Shown here one piece after another: positions 1 through 7,264 of a stretch of 37,131 nucleotides of DNA. The stretch is taken from positions 1 to 37,131 of the forward strand of contig NZ_LN680000.1 of NCBI RefSeq assembly GCF_000953675.1, given 5' to 3'. The stretch is from Paraclostridium sordellii (GTDB lineage Bacteria; Bacillota; Clostridia; Peptostreptococcales; Peptostreptococcaceae). The translations under genes and the position numbers were made by a program. The notes under the pieces are model-generated. The model had not been told where the DNA came from, ran no database searches, and saw only the letters and a program-made list of their open reading frames with translations. Positions within the stretch are counted from its first letter, which is position 1, and each line of letters opens with the position of its first letter.

Positions 1-110
1 AATGCGACAAATTAGGGATTTAATACGACGAATTAGGGATTTAATACGACGAATTAGGGATTTAATACGACGAATTAGGGATTTAATACGACGAATTAGG
101 GATTTATATT
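1..110 (+). repeat. Iteron array (plasmid origin)
   Basis: Five tandem copies of a 21-bp unit with core ACGACGAATTAGGGATTTA. The ATTAGGG cores begin at 11, 32, 53, 74 and 95, an exact 21-bp period, so Rep would bind the same face of the helix. The first copy is imperfect (GCGACAAATTAGGG). The array lies directly upstream of the Rep_3 gene, the classic layout of an iteron-controlled theta origin. More copies lie inside rep (526-540) and inverted near the right edge (36974-36992). The array may continue across the window join. Confidence 0.93.
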
Positions 111-128
111 GCGACAATAAAAAATGAA

Positions 129-157
129 TTGACGTAGTTAAAACAAACTGTTAATAT
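129..157 (+). promoter_or_regulatory. Promoter of rep
   Basis: TTGACG (129-134) and TAATAT (152-157) are separated by 17 bp, a near-consensus vegetative promoter. It sits just after the iterons and about 40 bp before the TTG start of rep, so Rep bound to the iterons could repress its own transcription. Confidence 0.7.
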
Positions 158-194
158 TTATATATAACTTAGTAGAACAAGGGGGAAAATAAGG

Positions 195-1355
195 TTGTAT
201 CTAATAGAAGAACTAGAAAATGATAAGATTTTGATGAAAAATAATATATTAGTTAAAGCACGATATAACTTAAGTTTAGTTGAAAATAGAATATTTTTAT
301 TTATGCTTTATAAGCTCCAAAGAGAGTCTAAAGGGGTTCTAAAGTGTGAAATTAGCCATAAAGAATTTAAAGATATAGTTAAGTTTAAAGAAAAAAATAC
401 TGTAAAAGGAATATTAGAAGTATTAGAGGAACTAAGAAAAAAGCCTATCTTTTTTAAAGAAGAAAAGAAAAATAAAAAAGGTAGTTTGTGGGGAGCTTAT
501 GGATTTATAAACGGATATTATTACGACGACGAATTAGGGAGTTTTAACATAGAAGCATCTGAAAAAATACATGAGATTTTAAAAGAATACTTGAAGATGG
601 GGTACACACCTATAAATGTTCAAATATGGTTATCACTTAATAATTCATATGCACAACGTTTTTATGACTTATTAAGACTCTGGAGTAATACTAAAACGGT
701 TATAACTTATAAAATAGATGAAATTAAAGAATTATTAATGTTAGAGGATAAATATGATAGATACAATGATTTTAAGAGAAGAGTTATAACTCCAGCTATA
801 AAAGAACTTAACAATACAGGTTACTTTAAGATAAATATAAAAGAAAATAAAGTTGGTAGAAAAGTTGATTCTATAGATTTTATAGTAAAGGATCTGGATA
901 AGAGAAAGTATTTTAACAATGAAAAAGAGTCTAGGGTTATAGAAGTCAAAAATGAAGATATAGTTCAAGAAAATTTAATAACTAATAATCAAAGTAAAAA
1001 AGAAGAATCAAAGGATTTCTATATTCCAAATAAAAAACTATTTACAGCTAAAACACTAGATAACTTTAAAAAAGATTTCTCAAATTATGATTTTAAAGAC
1101 ATTACATATAAAAAACTATTACAAGAAGCAATTCTAGTGACGTTAGAAAAAGATGATGAAGAAAAGATTAAAGTTAAATCTTATAATTATTTCAAAAAAA
1201 CTTTAGAAAATAAAATAAATGATATTAAAGATAATAAATATAAATTTAAACCTACAAAAACTAGATTCCATAATATAAATCAATCTTTTAATAAATATAA
1301 ATCAGATGAATTAGAAGAGATTTTATTAAATAGTCAAAAAGGTAAATTTAAATAA
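195..1355 (+). CDS. Rep_3 (RepB-family) plasmid replication initiator
   Basis: This 386-residue protein has the features of Rep_3 initiators, which bind iterons as monomers through two winged-helix domains and open the origin. The N-terminal motif KARYNLSLVENRIFLFML (about residues 21-38) is the family signature. The first winged helix covers roughly residues 20-120, the second roughly 130-235, followed by a Lys/Glu-rich tail. The TTG start is chosen because GGGGG (181-185) lies 9 nt upstream and no later ATG has a ribosome site. Codons around residue 112 (526-540) contain a 15-bp copy of the iteron. The stop codon lies inside a long terminator hairpin. It is the lysogenic-state initiator; a different (HUH) initiator sits in the phage early operon. 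Confidence 0.92.
   Translation: MYLIEELENDKILMKNNILVKARYNLSLVENRIFLFMLYKLQRESKGVLKCEISHKEFKDIVKFKEKNTVKGILEVLEELRKKPIFFKEEKKNKKGSLWGAYGFINGYYYDDELGSFNIEASEKIHEILKEYLKMGYTPINVQIWLSLNNSYAQRFYDLLRLWSNTKTVITYKIDEIKELLMLEDKYDRYNDFKRRVITPAIKELNNTGYFKINIKENKVGRKVDSIDFIVKDLDKRKYFNNEKESRVIEVKNEDIVQENLITNNQSKKEESKDFYIPNKKLFTAKTLDNFKKDFSNYDFKDITYKKLLQEAILVTLEKDDEEKIKVKSYNYFKKTLENKINDIKDNKYKFKPTKTRFHNINQSFNKYKSDELEEILLNSQKGKFK
526..540 (+). repeat. Intragenic iteron copy in rep
   Basis: ACGACGAATTAGGGA matches 15 contiguous bases of the origin iteron and encodes part of the residue stretch DDELG. It could serve as an operator or handcuffing site within the initiator gene. Confidence 0.6.
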
Positions 1356-1413
1356 ACATAGAAGATAAAAAAGCATCGTAAATTACGATGCTTTTTTATC
1401 TTCTATGTTTATT
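1351..1413. terminator. Long palindromic bidirectional terminator between rep and lipoprotein gene
   Basis: Perfect 30-bp arms (1351-1380 and 1384-1413) surround a 3-nt loop, with A-tract and T-tract on the two sides of a GC-richer core (GCATCGTA). It serves both convergent genes. The left arm carries the rep stop codon and the right arm encodes the last residues of the lipoprotein, so both coding ends lie inside the stem. Confidence 0.85.
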
Positions 1414-1856
1414 GAATTATTTTCTATTTTTAAATATTGTTCAGTTGAAGAAATCTGACTACCAGGCTGAATAGAATCCGGACTATTATCAAGAGGACCT
1501 TTAGATCCAATAGGAACATCTTTAGCAAAATGGATTCCATAATCTCCAAATGTTATTAAAAAATAGTTAAATTTTAAATCACTAGAATTTAAATCGTTAT
1601 ATACTTTTATAATTTCTTGATTCGTAGGTTCCTTAGTACATGGTATTTTAATAAAAAATTCACCTGGTAAAATTTCTTTAAAACCGTTTCTCAAAGGAAT
1701 AACTTCACCATCACCTAGAACAGTAGATACTTTTTTAATTTCTGTATTTTTAGCTGAAGTATCTTCTATTTTTTCATCGTTTTCTTTAGAACACCCCGTC
1801 AACATTACTAGTAACATTAAAATTAAAAAACTTATATTTAATATTTTTTTTACCAT
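1383..1856 (-). CDS. Small lipoprotein of unknown function
   Basis: This 157-residue protein begins with a Lys-containing n-region, a hydrophobic stretch (about residues 5-19) and the lipobox LTGC (Cys22), so it is predicted to be exported and lipid-anchored outside the membrane. The mature part starts with a charged linker (about 23-45) and has no domain I recognise. A strong ribosome site GGAGG lies 6-7 nt before the ATG. It is convergent with rep and shares its terminator. A surface lipoprotein on a phage-plasmid could be a lysogenic-conversion factor, for instance in superinfection exclusion, but that is inference from context only. Confidence 0.75.
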   Translation of the reverse strand: MVKKILNISFLILMLLVMLTGCSKENDEKIEDTSAKNTEIKKVSTVLGDGEVIPLRNGFKEILPGEFFIKIPCTKEPTNQEIIKVYNDLNSSDLKFNYFLITFGDYGIHFAKDVPIGSKGPLDNSPDSIQPGSQISSTEQYLKIENNSINIEDKKAS

Positions 1857-1930
1857 TTTTTACCTCCAAGTTTTACTAGTAATAATATATCATAGTTTAA
1901 AGTTAAGTTCCAATTATATATACATATAAA

Positions 1931-2089
1931 AATTTAAATCAAAATCAAAGTTTTAATAAATATAATAAAAAAGAATTAGAATAAATAATAATTGAAAATC
2001 AAAAAAGTAAATTTGGAACTGACTCTACTAATTCAAATGAAGATATCATAGCAGATAATTGGAAAATAGATGAAAATAAAATAGGTTAA
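1931..2089 (+). pseudogene. Decayed C-terminal tail of a second rep gene
   Basis: Read in one frame, this stretch gives NLNQNQSFNKYNKKELE, a stop at 1982-1984, then IIIENQKSKFG and about 25 further residues to a stop at 2087-2089. It closely resembles the intact Rep tail, which contains NINQSFNKYKSDELEEI and NSQKGKF. It has no start or ribosome site. It is most simply the remnant of an earlier rep 3' end, separated from the current one by the lipoprotein gene and its terminator. Confidence 0.75.
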
Positions 2090-2135
2090 AAAATTATTTT
2101 TAATGTAATGAAACATTATTAATGAATTTTATTTG

Positions 2136-2364
2136 AATTAAAAATAATTTATTAATAATGTTTATTCAGTTGTTAAAGGAATATAGGTATAAATGTATAA
2201 TAAGTTAATATAAAACTATTTATGATTTAACCTAAATGTAAAAATAAAGTATAAAAAAATTAAAAATAATTTATTTATACTTTATTTTTAACTTGTAATA
2301 AACATTTAATTATATTAAAATAAAAAGTGTTTAAAAATTAAAATAAAATTAAAAATAATTTATT
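2136..2364. repeat. Three direct 18-bp AT repeats upstream of parA
   Basis: The 18-mer AATTAAAAATAATTTATT occurs at 2136-2153, 2258-2275 and 2347-2364, all within the untranslated region before parA. This placement fits an operator or centromere bound by the RHH partner of ParA. The region is extremely AT-rich, so chance similarity is a caveat, though 18 identical bases three times is unlikely. Otherwise 1857-2405 holds the rep remnant, a probable par promoter and no further gene. Confidence 0.5.
2173..2201 (+). promoter_or_regulatory. Probable parA operon promoter
   Basis: TTAAAG (2173-2178) and TATAAT (2196-2201) are spaced by 17 bp. Transcription would start about 195 nt before parA, giving a long leader that contains two of the 18-bp repeats. 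Confidence 0.45.
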
Positions 2365-2405
2365 TACAATTTATTTTTAATTTAAAAATAAATGAGGTGT
2401 AAATT

Positions 2406-3212
2406 ATGAAAATATGTTCATTTTTCAATGTTAAAGGTGGAGTTGGAAAAACTACTTTAACAATACTTACTGCAATGAAATTAAGCAAAGAAGGTAAAAA
2501 AGTATTACTTATAGATGCAGATACTCAAGCTAACTTAACACAATTTTTATATAAGGTAGTTCACGAAGATAAAACATTATTTCAAATGCTAACAGAGAAC
2601 GCAACAGCAGATGAAGTAATACTAGAAAGCATATTAGATAGATTTGAAAATATCGATTTAATTCCAAGTGATATAAGTTTAAGTGTATTATCTGAATATC
2701 TATCAACTCAAATGGGAAGAGAAAAAGCTGTATGGAGATGGTTTAAAAATAACATAGATACAGTAGAAAAATACGATTATATATTTGTAGATTTATCACC
2801 AAGCTATGATCTAATAGCTAGAAACTTTATGTTAATTTCAGATAGCATTATAACTCCAATTGAATATCAAGATATTGCTAGTATAAGAGGGTGCGAATTA
2901 TTCTATCAAAAGTTTAGACAAGACTTAGAGTTTTTAGATATACAAACAAATGTAAAAAGAGCTGTTGTTATAAATTCATATACAAGCAGAAAACTATCTA
3001 CTGGAGATTTATTTAATAACTATTTAAATGAATTTGAAGATATAAAAAGAGATTTATTAGAATCTAAGATTAGTGATACGACTGTAGTAAAGAATGCAAT
3101 TTTAAATAATATGGATTTAGAAGATTATTGTAGAAAACAAAAGAAGGCTCACAAAGTTAGAGAAGAGTTTAATAATTTAATAAAAGAATTAGAAGAAAAG
3201 GAAGTGCTATAA
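2406..3212 (+). CDS. parA: ParA-family partition ATPase
   Basis: This 268-residue protein is a ParA/Soj-type ATPase that moves plasmid copies over the nucleoid. It carries the deviant Walker A motif KGGVGKTT (residues 10-17), the switch-region LLIDADTQANLT (about 34-45) and a Walker B-like FVDLSP (about 121-126). It is a short ParA without the N-terminal HTH of P1/F-type proteins, consistent with type Ib systems that use a small RHH partner. GAGGTG lies 7 nt before the ATG. The next gene follows within 2 bp, so the two are co-transcribed and probably translationally coupled. Confidence 0.93.
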   Translation: MKICSFFNVKGGVGKTTLTILTAMKLSKEGKKVLLIDADTQANLTQFLYKVVHEDKTLFQMLTENATADEVILESILDRFENIDLIPSDISLSVLSEYLSTQMGREKAVWRWFKNNIDTVEKYDYIFVDLSPSYDLIARNFMLISDSIITPIEYQDIASIRGCELFYQKFRQDLEFLDIQTNVKRAVVINSYTSRKLSTGDLFNNYLNEFEDIKRDLLESKISDTTVVKNAILNNMDLEDYCRKQKKAHKVREEFNNLIKELEEKEVL

Positions 3213-3213
3213 A

Positions 3214-3588
3214 ATGGCTTTAGATGTTTTTAAAGAAGATGTTAAAGAGATAAAAATAAGAAAAAATGATTATCAAATTAAAGTAGATAAAGTTATAGAA
3301 AATAATATAAAAGAAGAAGACATATCAATAGGGACTTTAAATTTATTAGATATGGAAGAAGAAAAAAAGATAGTAAAAACACCTCAGACCATTTATCTTG
3401 AAGAGGATGATTTAAAGCTTTTAAAAGCAGTATCTTCTATAAAAAATACAACTATAGGTAAGACAATAAATAATATAATTAAAGTTGCTGTAGAAACTAC
3501 AAAAGCTAGTTTACCAGCTGATTTCGATATAGATAAACAATCATTAAAATATGATAGAGATAATAAAGTAAAAAAGAATAAGAAATAA
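3214..3588 (+). CDS. Ribbon-helix-helix partition partner of ParA
   Basis: This 124-residue basic protein directly follows parA. A flexible N-terminal region (about 1-50) leads to a segment around residues 52-95 (TIYLEEDDLKLLKAV, then a turn and IGKTINNIIKVAVE) that has the strand-helix-helix pattern of RHH DNA-binding proteins. In type Ib partition systems such proteins bind the centromere, stimulate ParA and repress the operon. The start is the ATG just past the parA stop, with GGAAG upstream. Its 3' 236 bp are duplicated at 5238-5474, so the C-terminal half exists twice in the window. Confidence 0.75.
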   Translation: MALDVFKEDVKEIKIRKNDYQIKVDKVIENNIKEEDISIGTLNLLDMEEEKKIVKTPQTIYLEEDDLKLLKAVSSIKNTTIGKTINNIIKVAVETTKASLPADFDIDKQSLKYDRDNKVKKNKK

Positions 3589-3692
3589 ATTAAAAAAAAT
3601 GTATAAATAATTTATAAATAAAGTAATAAAAAATTATGGTAAAGATAATATTAGAATGAATTTATTTACATAGAAGTTTTTTTGACACATAT

Positions 3693-3754
3693 TTATATAA
3701 ATATGCATATATTATATAAATAGCTTGTGTTATATAAATAGCATGCTATTTATA
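3693..3754. repeat. Direct repeats and 22-bp palindrome downstream of par genes
   Basis: TTATATAAATA occurs at 3693-3703, 3712-3722 and 3730-3740 (18-19 bp period). The third copy merges into a perfect 22-bp palindrome at 3733-3754 centred on GCATGC. The block lies in the 452-bp gap (3589-4040) after the partition operon and is a candidate centromere or operator. No gene was seen in this gap. Confidence 0.5.
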
Positions 3755-3774
3755 ATTATTTTCAATCATGGGTT

Positions 3775-3806
3775 AAAATAGATAGGGTTAATACCTTATC
3801 TATTTT
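3775..3806 (+). terminator. Terminator of the par operon
   Basis: A 13-bp stem with one G-U pair (AAAATAGATAGGG with CCTTATCTATTTT, loop TTAATA) is followed by a T run. It lies about 190 bp after the RHH gene. Confidence 0.7.
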
Positions 3807-3961
3807 TTTATTTATGATAAGTTAACGAAACAGCTAAAATTTTATATTTATTAAAAAGAAAACAGGTAAATATAAAAATAAAAATACTTAACATATAATA
3901 ATTTTTTTGTATACACTTGTTTCTTATTGAGGTATTTGAAATTAATTTTTAAAATAAAACA

Positions 3962-3994
3962 AAAAGGCTATGAATACATTATCATAGCCTTTTC
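3962..3994 (-). terminator. Terminator of the Cys-rich protein gene
   Basis: A perfect stem (AAAAGGCTATGA with TCATAGCCTTTT, loop ATACATTA). On the minus strand it is followed by TTTTTG and more T, about 45 bp after the stop codon of the gene ending at 4041. Confidence 0.75.
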
Positions 3995-4040
3995 TTGAAA
4001 ATAAAATAAATATTTTTAACTTAAAACTATATATTTTATA

Positions 4041-4943
4041 TTAACCTATTAAAGATACAGCATCTGCACAAACAAGGTAGAATTTGCCTTCAGGTTCATT
4101 TCCAAGTATTATTACATTATCTTTGTTACCAATTACTTCTACATCTTGAAGTGATAATGAACCTGCTGTTAATGTAACAGTACCAGTTATGTTTGCACCT
4201 GCTACTTCTTTTAATATTCCTTCATTACAGCAACAATCTTCACACTTAGGGCAACAATCATCTTTTTTACAGCCATTATCAAGTAAACATTTTAATCTAG
4301 ATCTAACAACCTTATAAGGTGAAACTGAAGCATCTGTTGGTTCAATAGTTTGGAAAGCTACAGCTTTTAATTGGCATAGTGATGCTAAATCTACATTAGG
4401 AAGTGTAGTAAATAAATCTAATAGTATAGCTATTATAGAATCTAAAACTTCATCTCCTAAATCTAAAAGAGCATTAAGGAGAGTTATTAGTGGTTGCAAT
4501 AGAGGTATTGCAAGTGATTCTAAAATATTTATAATAGAAGTTAATATACCTGTAAGATCATCTATAGGTAGAGGTATTGGATATAATGCTCTACCTGTTA
4601 TATCTAGAGTATCACAACTACAACCTGGCAATTTATTTAAAGTAGCATCAAGTGCAGCTGATAAGTTATCTTTTTTTGTAGCAGGTAAAAGACTTAAAAA
4701 TACTAATGGACTTCCAACAACGTAAAAATCTGTTATAAAAGCAAAAGCATCAAAATTTACATTTTCTCTTATACCTTCACAACTTAACAATTCTAAAGCC
4801 TTTTTCATACTAGGTTTACAGCAACATTCTATATGACTTTCTGGGGGATAATATTCATTTAGACCATTTCCTTTTCCATACTCACATAGACTTTTTCCTT
4901 TTCCGTGTTCACAGCAACTCATATACATATTATTTCCAATCAA
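4041..4943 (-). CDS. Cysteine-rich spore-coat/exosporium-like protein
   Basis: This 300-residue protein has about 19 cysteines, clustered near the N terminus (CCEHG, ECCCK) and at about residues 218-241 (CKKDDCCPKCEDCCC). Between them is a hydrophobic, amphipathic middle (about 125-195) of repeating LL/PL/IL segments; the C-terminal part is Gly/Thr/Val-rich and may be beta-structured. There is no signal peptide. The composition recalls cysteine-rich clostridial exosporium proteins such as CsxA, but that is resemblance only. A TTG start is chosen because GGAG lies 9 nt upstream and the ATG at codon 6 is too far. No convincing sporulation-sigma promoter was seen. Confidence 0.55.
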   Translation of the reverse strand: MIGNNMYMSCCEHGKGKSLCEYGKGNGLNEYYPPESHIECCCKPSMKKALELLSCEGIRENVNFDAFAFITDFYVVGSPLVFLSLLPATKKDNLSAALDATLNKLPGCSCDTLDITGRALYPIPLPIDDLTGILTSIINILESLAIPLLQPLITLLNALLDLGDEVLDSIIAILLDLFTTLPNVDLASLCQLKAVAFQTIEPTDASVSPYKVVRSRLKCLLDNGCKKDDCCPKCEDCCCNEGILKEVAGANITGTVTLTAGSLSLQDVEVIGNKDNVIILGNEPEGKFYLVCADAVSLIG

Positions 4944-4969
4944 TATACTGCACTCCTTTATTTTGAAAT

Positions 4970-5101
4970 ATGAGAGAAAAAGATTCTCTTACATTAAGAT
5001 ATCTAAATAGCTCTAGAAATGTTACAAAAAAGGTCAAAAAACAAGGATTTAAATTTAATTACGCTAATTTAAGTATAATTCGTGAAATTAATCCAAAATA
5101 A
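4970..5101 (+). pseudogene. Possible gene fragment of 43 codons
   Basis: The frame from 4970 reads MREKDSLTLRYLNSSR and 27 more residues (ending REINPK) with host-like codon use, but has no ribosome site and overlaps the promoter region of the divergent Cys-rich gene. A TGA precedes it in frame. It looks like the tail of a lost gene. The rest of the gap 4944-5237 is AT-rich with no other coding signal. Confidence 0.3.
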
Positions 5102-5237
5102 AGACATCAAAAAACAAATTATATTAGGATATAATATATGGAGTGGAGCCTTTACTTATAGTGTAGAGAAGGTATAAAAGATATGCTTTTATTCTCACAT
5201 ATTTAATTAGAAAAAATTTTATAGACATTTATTCGAT

Positions 5238-5474
5238 ATGGAAGAAGAAAAAAAGATAGTAAAAGCACCTCAGACTATTTATCTTGAAGAGGATGATTTA
5301 AAGCTTTTAAAAGCAGTATTTTCTATAAAAAATACAACGATAGGTAAGACAATAAATAATATAATTAAAGTTGCTGTAGAAACTACGAAAGATAGTCTAC
5401 CAGATGATTTTGATATAGATAAACAATCATTAAAATATTATAGAGATAATAAAGTAAAAAAGAGTAAAAAATAA
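5238..5474 (+). pseudogene. Partial duplicate of the RHH partition gene
   Basis: This 78-codon frame repeats the C-terminal 78 codons of the RHH partition gene (3353-3588 region). By eye I count about a dozen differences in 237 bp, roughly 95 percent identity. Its ATG corresponds to an internal Met codon of the full gene, and the bases before it carry no ribosome site. It retains the RHH segment but lacks the N-terminal half. It is probably an untranslated duplication relic. If translated, it could bind the same DNA and interfere with partition. Confidence 0.8.
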
Positions 5475-5491
5475 TTTGGAAATAATTTATA

Positions 5492-5535
5492 AAAAAAGTA
5501 CGAATAAATTAAAAAAAATTTATTCGTACTTTTTT
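5492..5535. terminator. Palindromic terminator after the duplicate
   Basis: Perfect 19-bp arms (5492-5510 and 5517-5535) with an A6 loop and core GTACGAATAAATT, flanked by A- and T-tracts. It can terminate both the duplicate and the convergent gene ending at 5558. Confidence 0.8.
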
Positions 5536-5557
5536 ATAAGCATAGATAAAATTATAT

Positions 5558-5965
5558 TTATCTATTTATAGTATTTTTATCTGTATATTCAATAGTATCA
5601 ATATAATTATGAGGATCACTAGAATCAAAACTGCAAAGACCTAGAGCATATAATCTAAATTTATTTTCTTGTCTTTCAACTTTATAAATTAAGTTTAAAT
5701 ATCTTTTACCTATAGGTTGTTTATTTATAAAATCTAATATATATTTTTTAATAAATTCTCTATGTGAATCTTCTAATGTATCTATTCCTTGGATTTCATT
5801 TATATCATAATCAAAGAAGTCTTTTAGCTGTTTATATGATTCAAATTTAAAATTTTTCGCGCCTATAGATTTATACCTATTTTCAATAAGTTCTTTATAT
5901 GAATCTTGTTTACCTAACTCTATAAATTCATTGTGTATATTTATTATATTTTCTCTTGTAATCAT
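5558..5965 (-). CDS. Hypothetical partner of the HEPN protein
   Basis: I do not recognise this 135-residue protein. It is charged, predicted mostly helical in its first half, has no signal peptide or membrane segment, and has a likely strand-rich second half (RYLNLIYKVERQENKFRLYALG). AGAGGG lies about 7 nt before the ATG. It follows the HEPN gene on the same strand after about 27 bp and shares the terminator at 5492-5535, so the two are almost certainly co-transcribed. A regulator or antitoxin role is possible from context only. Confidence 0.6.
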   Translation of the reverse strand: MITRENIINIHNEFIELGKQDSYKELIENRYKSIGAKNFKFESYKQLKDFFDYDINEIQGIDTLEDSHREFIKKYILDFINKQPIGKRYLNLIYKVERQENKFRLYALGLCSFDSSDPHNYIDTIEYTDKNTINR

Positions 5966-5992
5966 GATAGCCCTCTTTTCTTTTAATATAAG

Positions 5993-6787
5993 TTAATTAA
6001 AATTATCTATTATTACATCATTAAGAACTATTATTAAATTTTTAATTAACTCTTGTTTTACTTGATGCCCTAATTGTTTATATAAGTTTAAATCGTTAGT
6101 CTCTTCACAATGTCCTATTTCATTACGTATATAAGTAAAACAATCTTCATCATAGTGGCAACCTTGTTTTCTTGTTGGTTTAAAATATAAAAAACTATAT
6201 TTATCTTTATTATCTTTTAGATAATCTGTAACAGATTTTTGACTAGGATAAGATTTATTACCTTGTAATAACTCCATTAAAAACTGGTATAGGCTCATAA
6301 ATTGAGCAATAATGTTAGGATTATGAAGAGTTTTAAATATTCTTTCATATTTCATAAAATTTTCTTCAATATTTGTTGGAGATTTTGTTATTAAATTATA
6401 TACATAATCGCCTGGAAAACTGCGAATTATTTGAATTGTATCATTTAGATTTAAAGAATCTTTAATAACCATATCTTTATTATTTTCATAAATTACATCT
6501 ATTGTGTATACTGGAAAACTGTAACAAACTTCAGTTTTTACTATTAAATTGAAACATAGATGATAAAGATAGTTTTCTATCTCTTTTTCATTTCCTGTAT
6601 ATGTAATATCTTTTTGAAGTTCAACTTTCATCTGTTTTAAATCATTATAGATATAAATTGATTTAATAAGTTTATTATTTACTATATAAGGTTTGTTATC
6701 ATAAATAAGAAAGTTGTTGAATCCATGTAAAGTACAAATTAAATAATTTGGCTGTTGTAAATTATTGTTTAACTGGTTATTATTCAT
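5993..6787 (-). CDS. HEPN-domain protein, possible abortive-infection RNase
   Basis: This 264-residue soluble protein ends in a helical domain containing RNEIGH (Arg221 to His226), matching the Rx4H active-site pattern of HEPN ribonucleases, where a polar residue after Arg is usual. The N-terminal half (about 1-125) looks beta-rich, as in sensor domains of other HEPN effectors. ATG at 6787 is chosen because the AGGAGG site lies 9 nt away; the TTG six bases earlier is too close to it. Downstream on the same strand is a 135-residue partner. HEPN proteins on mobile elements often cleave RNA in toxin-antitoxin or anti-phage systems. The family is moderately secure; the target is unknown. Confidence 0.6.
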   Translation of the reverse strand: MNNNQLNNNLQQPNYLICTLHGFNNFLIYDNKPYIVNNKLIKSIYIYNDLKQMKVELQKDITYTGNEKEIENYLYHLCFNLIVKTEVCYSFPVYTIDVIYENNKDMVIKDSLNLNDTIQIIRSFPGDYVYNLITKSPTNIEENFMKYERIFKTLHNPNIIAQFMSLYQFLMELLQGNKSYPSQKSVTDYLKDNKDKYSFLYFKPTRKQGCHYDEDCFTYIRNEIGHCEETNDLNLYKQLGHQVKQELIKNLIIVLNDVIIDNFN

Positions 6788-6805
6788 TATCAAATTCCTC
6801 CTAAA

Positions 6806-6856
6806 TATAATTAAAGTAAATAAAGAAACATTTAAATAAATTTTACTTTAATTATA
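6806..6856. promoter_or_regulatory. Inverted repeat over the HEPN-unit promoter
   Basis: Perfect 15-bp arms at 6806-6820 (TATAATTAAAGTAAA) and 6842-6856 are separated by 21 bp, just upstream of the HEPN gene. The outer arm includes a minus-strand TATAAT (6851-6856), so a bound protein would block this promoter. The remainder of the gap up to 7264 is AT-rich with no convincing gene. Confidence 0.45.
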
Positions 6857-7195
6857 GCAAATATTTCCATTTAAAAATTTAAAAGTTTGAATAAATACTT
6901 AATAAAAATTATTATTCTAAAAATATGTAAAGTTAATTAGATTAATTATATGTTGAAATTTGGTAAAAATATAATTAAATATCTAGAACTTCAATAAGGT
7001 TTAATAGTAAAATATATGAATAATATTAATGAATAGAGTGTATATATTTTACTATATAGATAATAATTAATTTTTTCTGGGGGAATTACTAGAGAAATTT
7101 AATTACTAGTATTAGATAAAATTTGTGATCTAGATAAGTATTATAAAGACAATAATATATTATTTATATAGGTAAAAGATAATAAAGAAAAAGTG

Positions 7196-7224
7196 TTAAT
7201 ATCGTACTTTCTATGTGATATAAT
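7196..7224 (+). promoter_or_regulatory. Promoter of the GHKL/STAS operon
   Basis: TTAATA (7196-7201) and TATAAT (7219-7224) are separated by 17 bp, about 40 bp before the first gene of the operon. Confidence 0.5.
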
Positions 7225-7264
7225 CATTTTATAATTTACTTTTAAAATTGAAAGGACGTTTTAT

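Noticed and set aside
4944-5060. Sporulation-sigma promoter before the Cys-rich gene
   Set aside because: A CATATT-like element occurs, but no pair of boxes matches SigE, SigG or SigK well enough.
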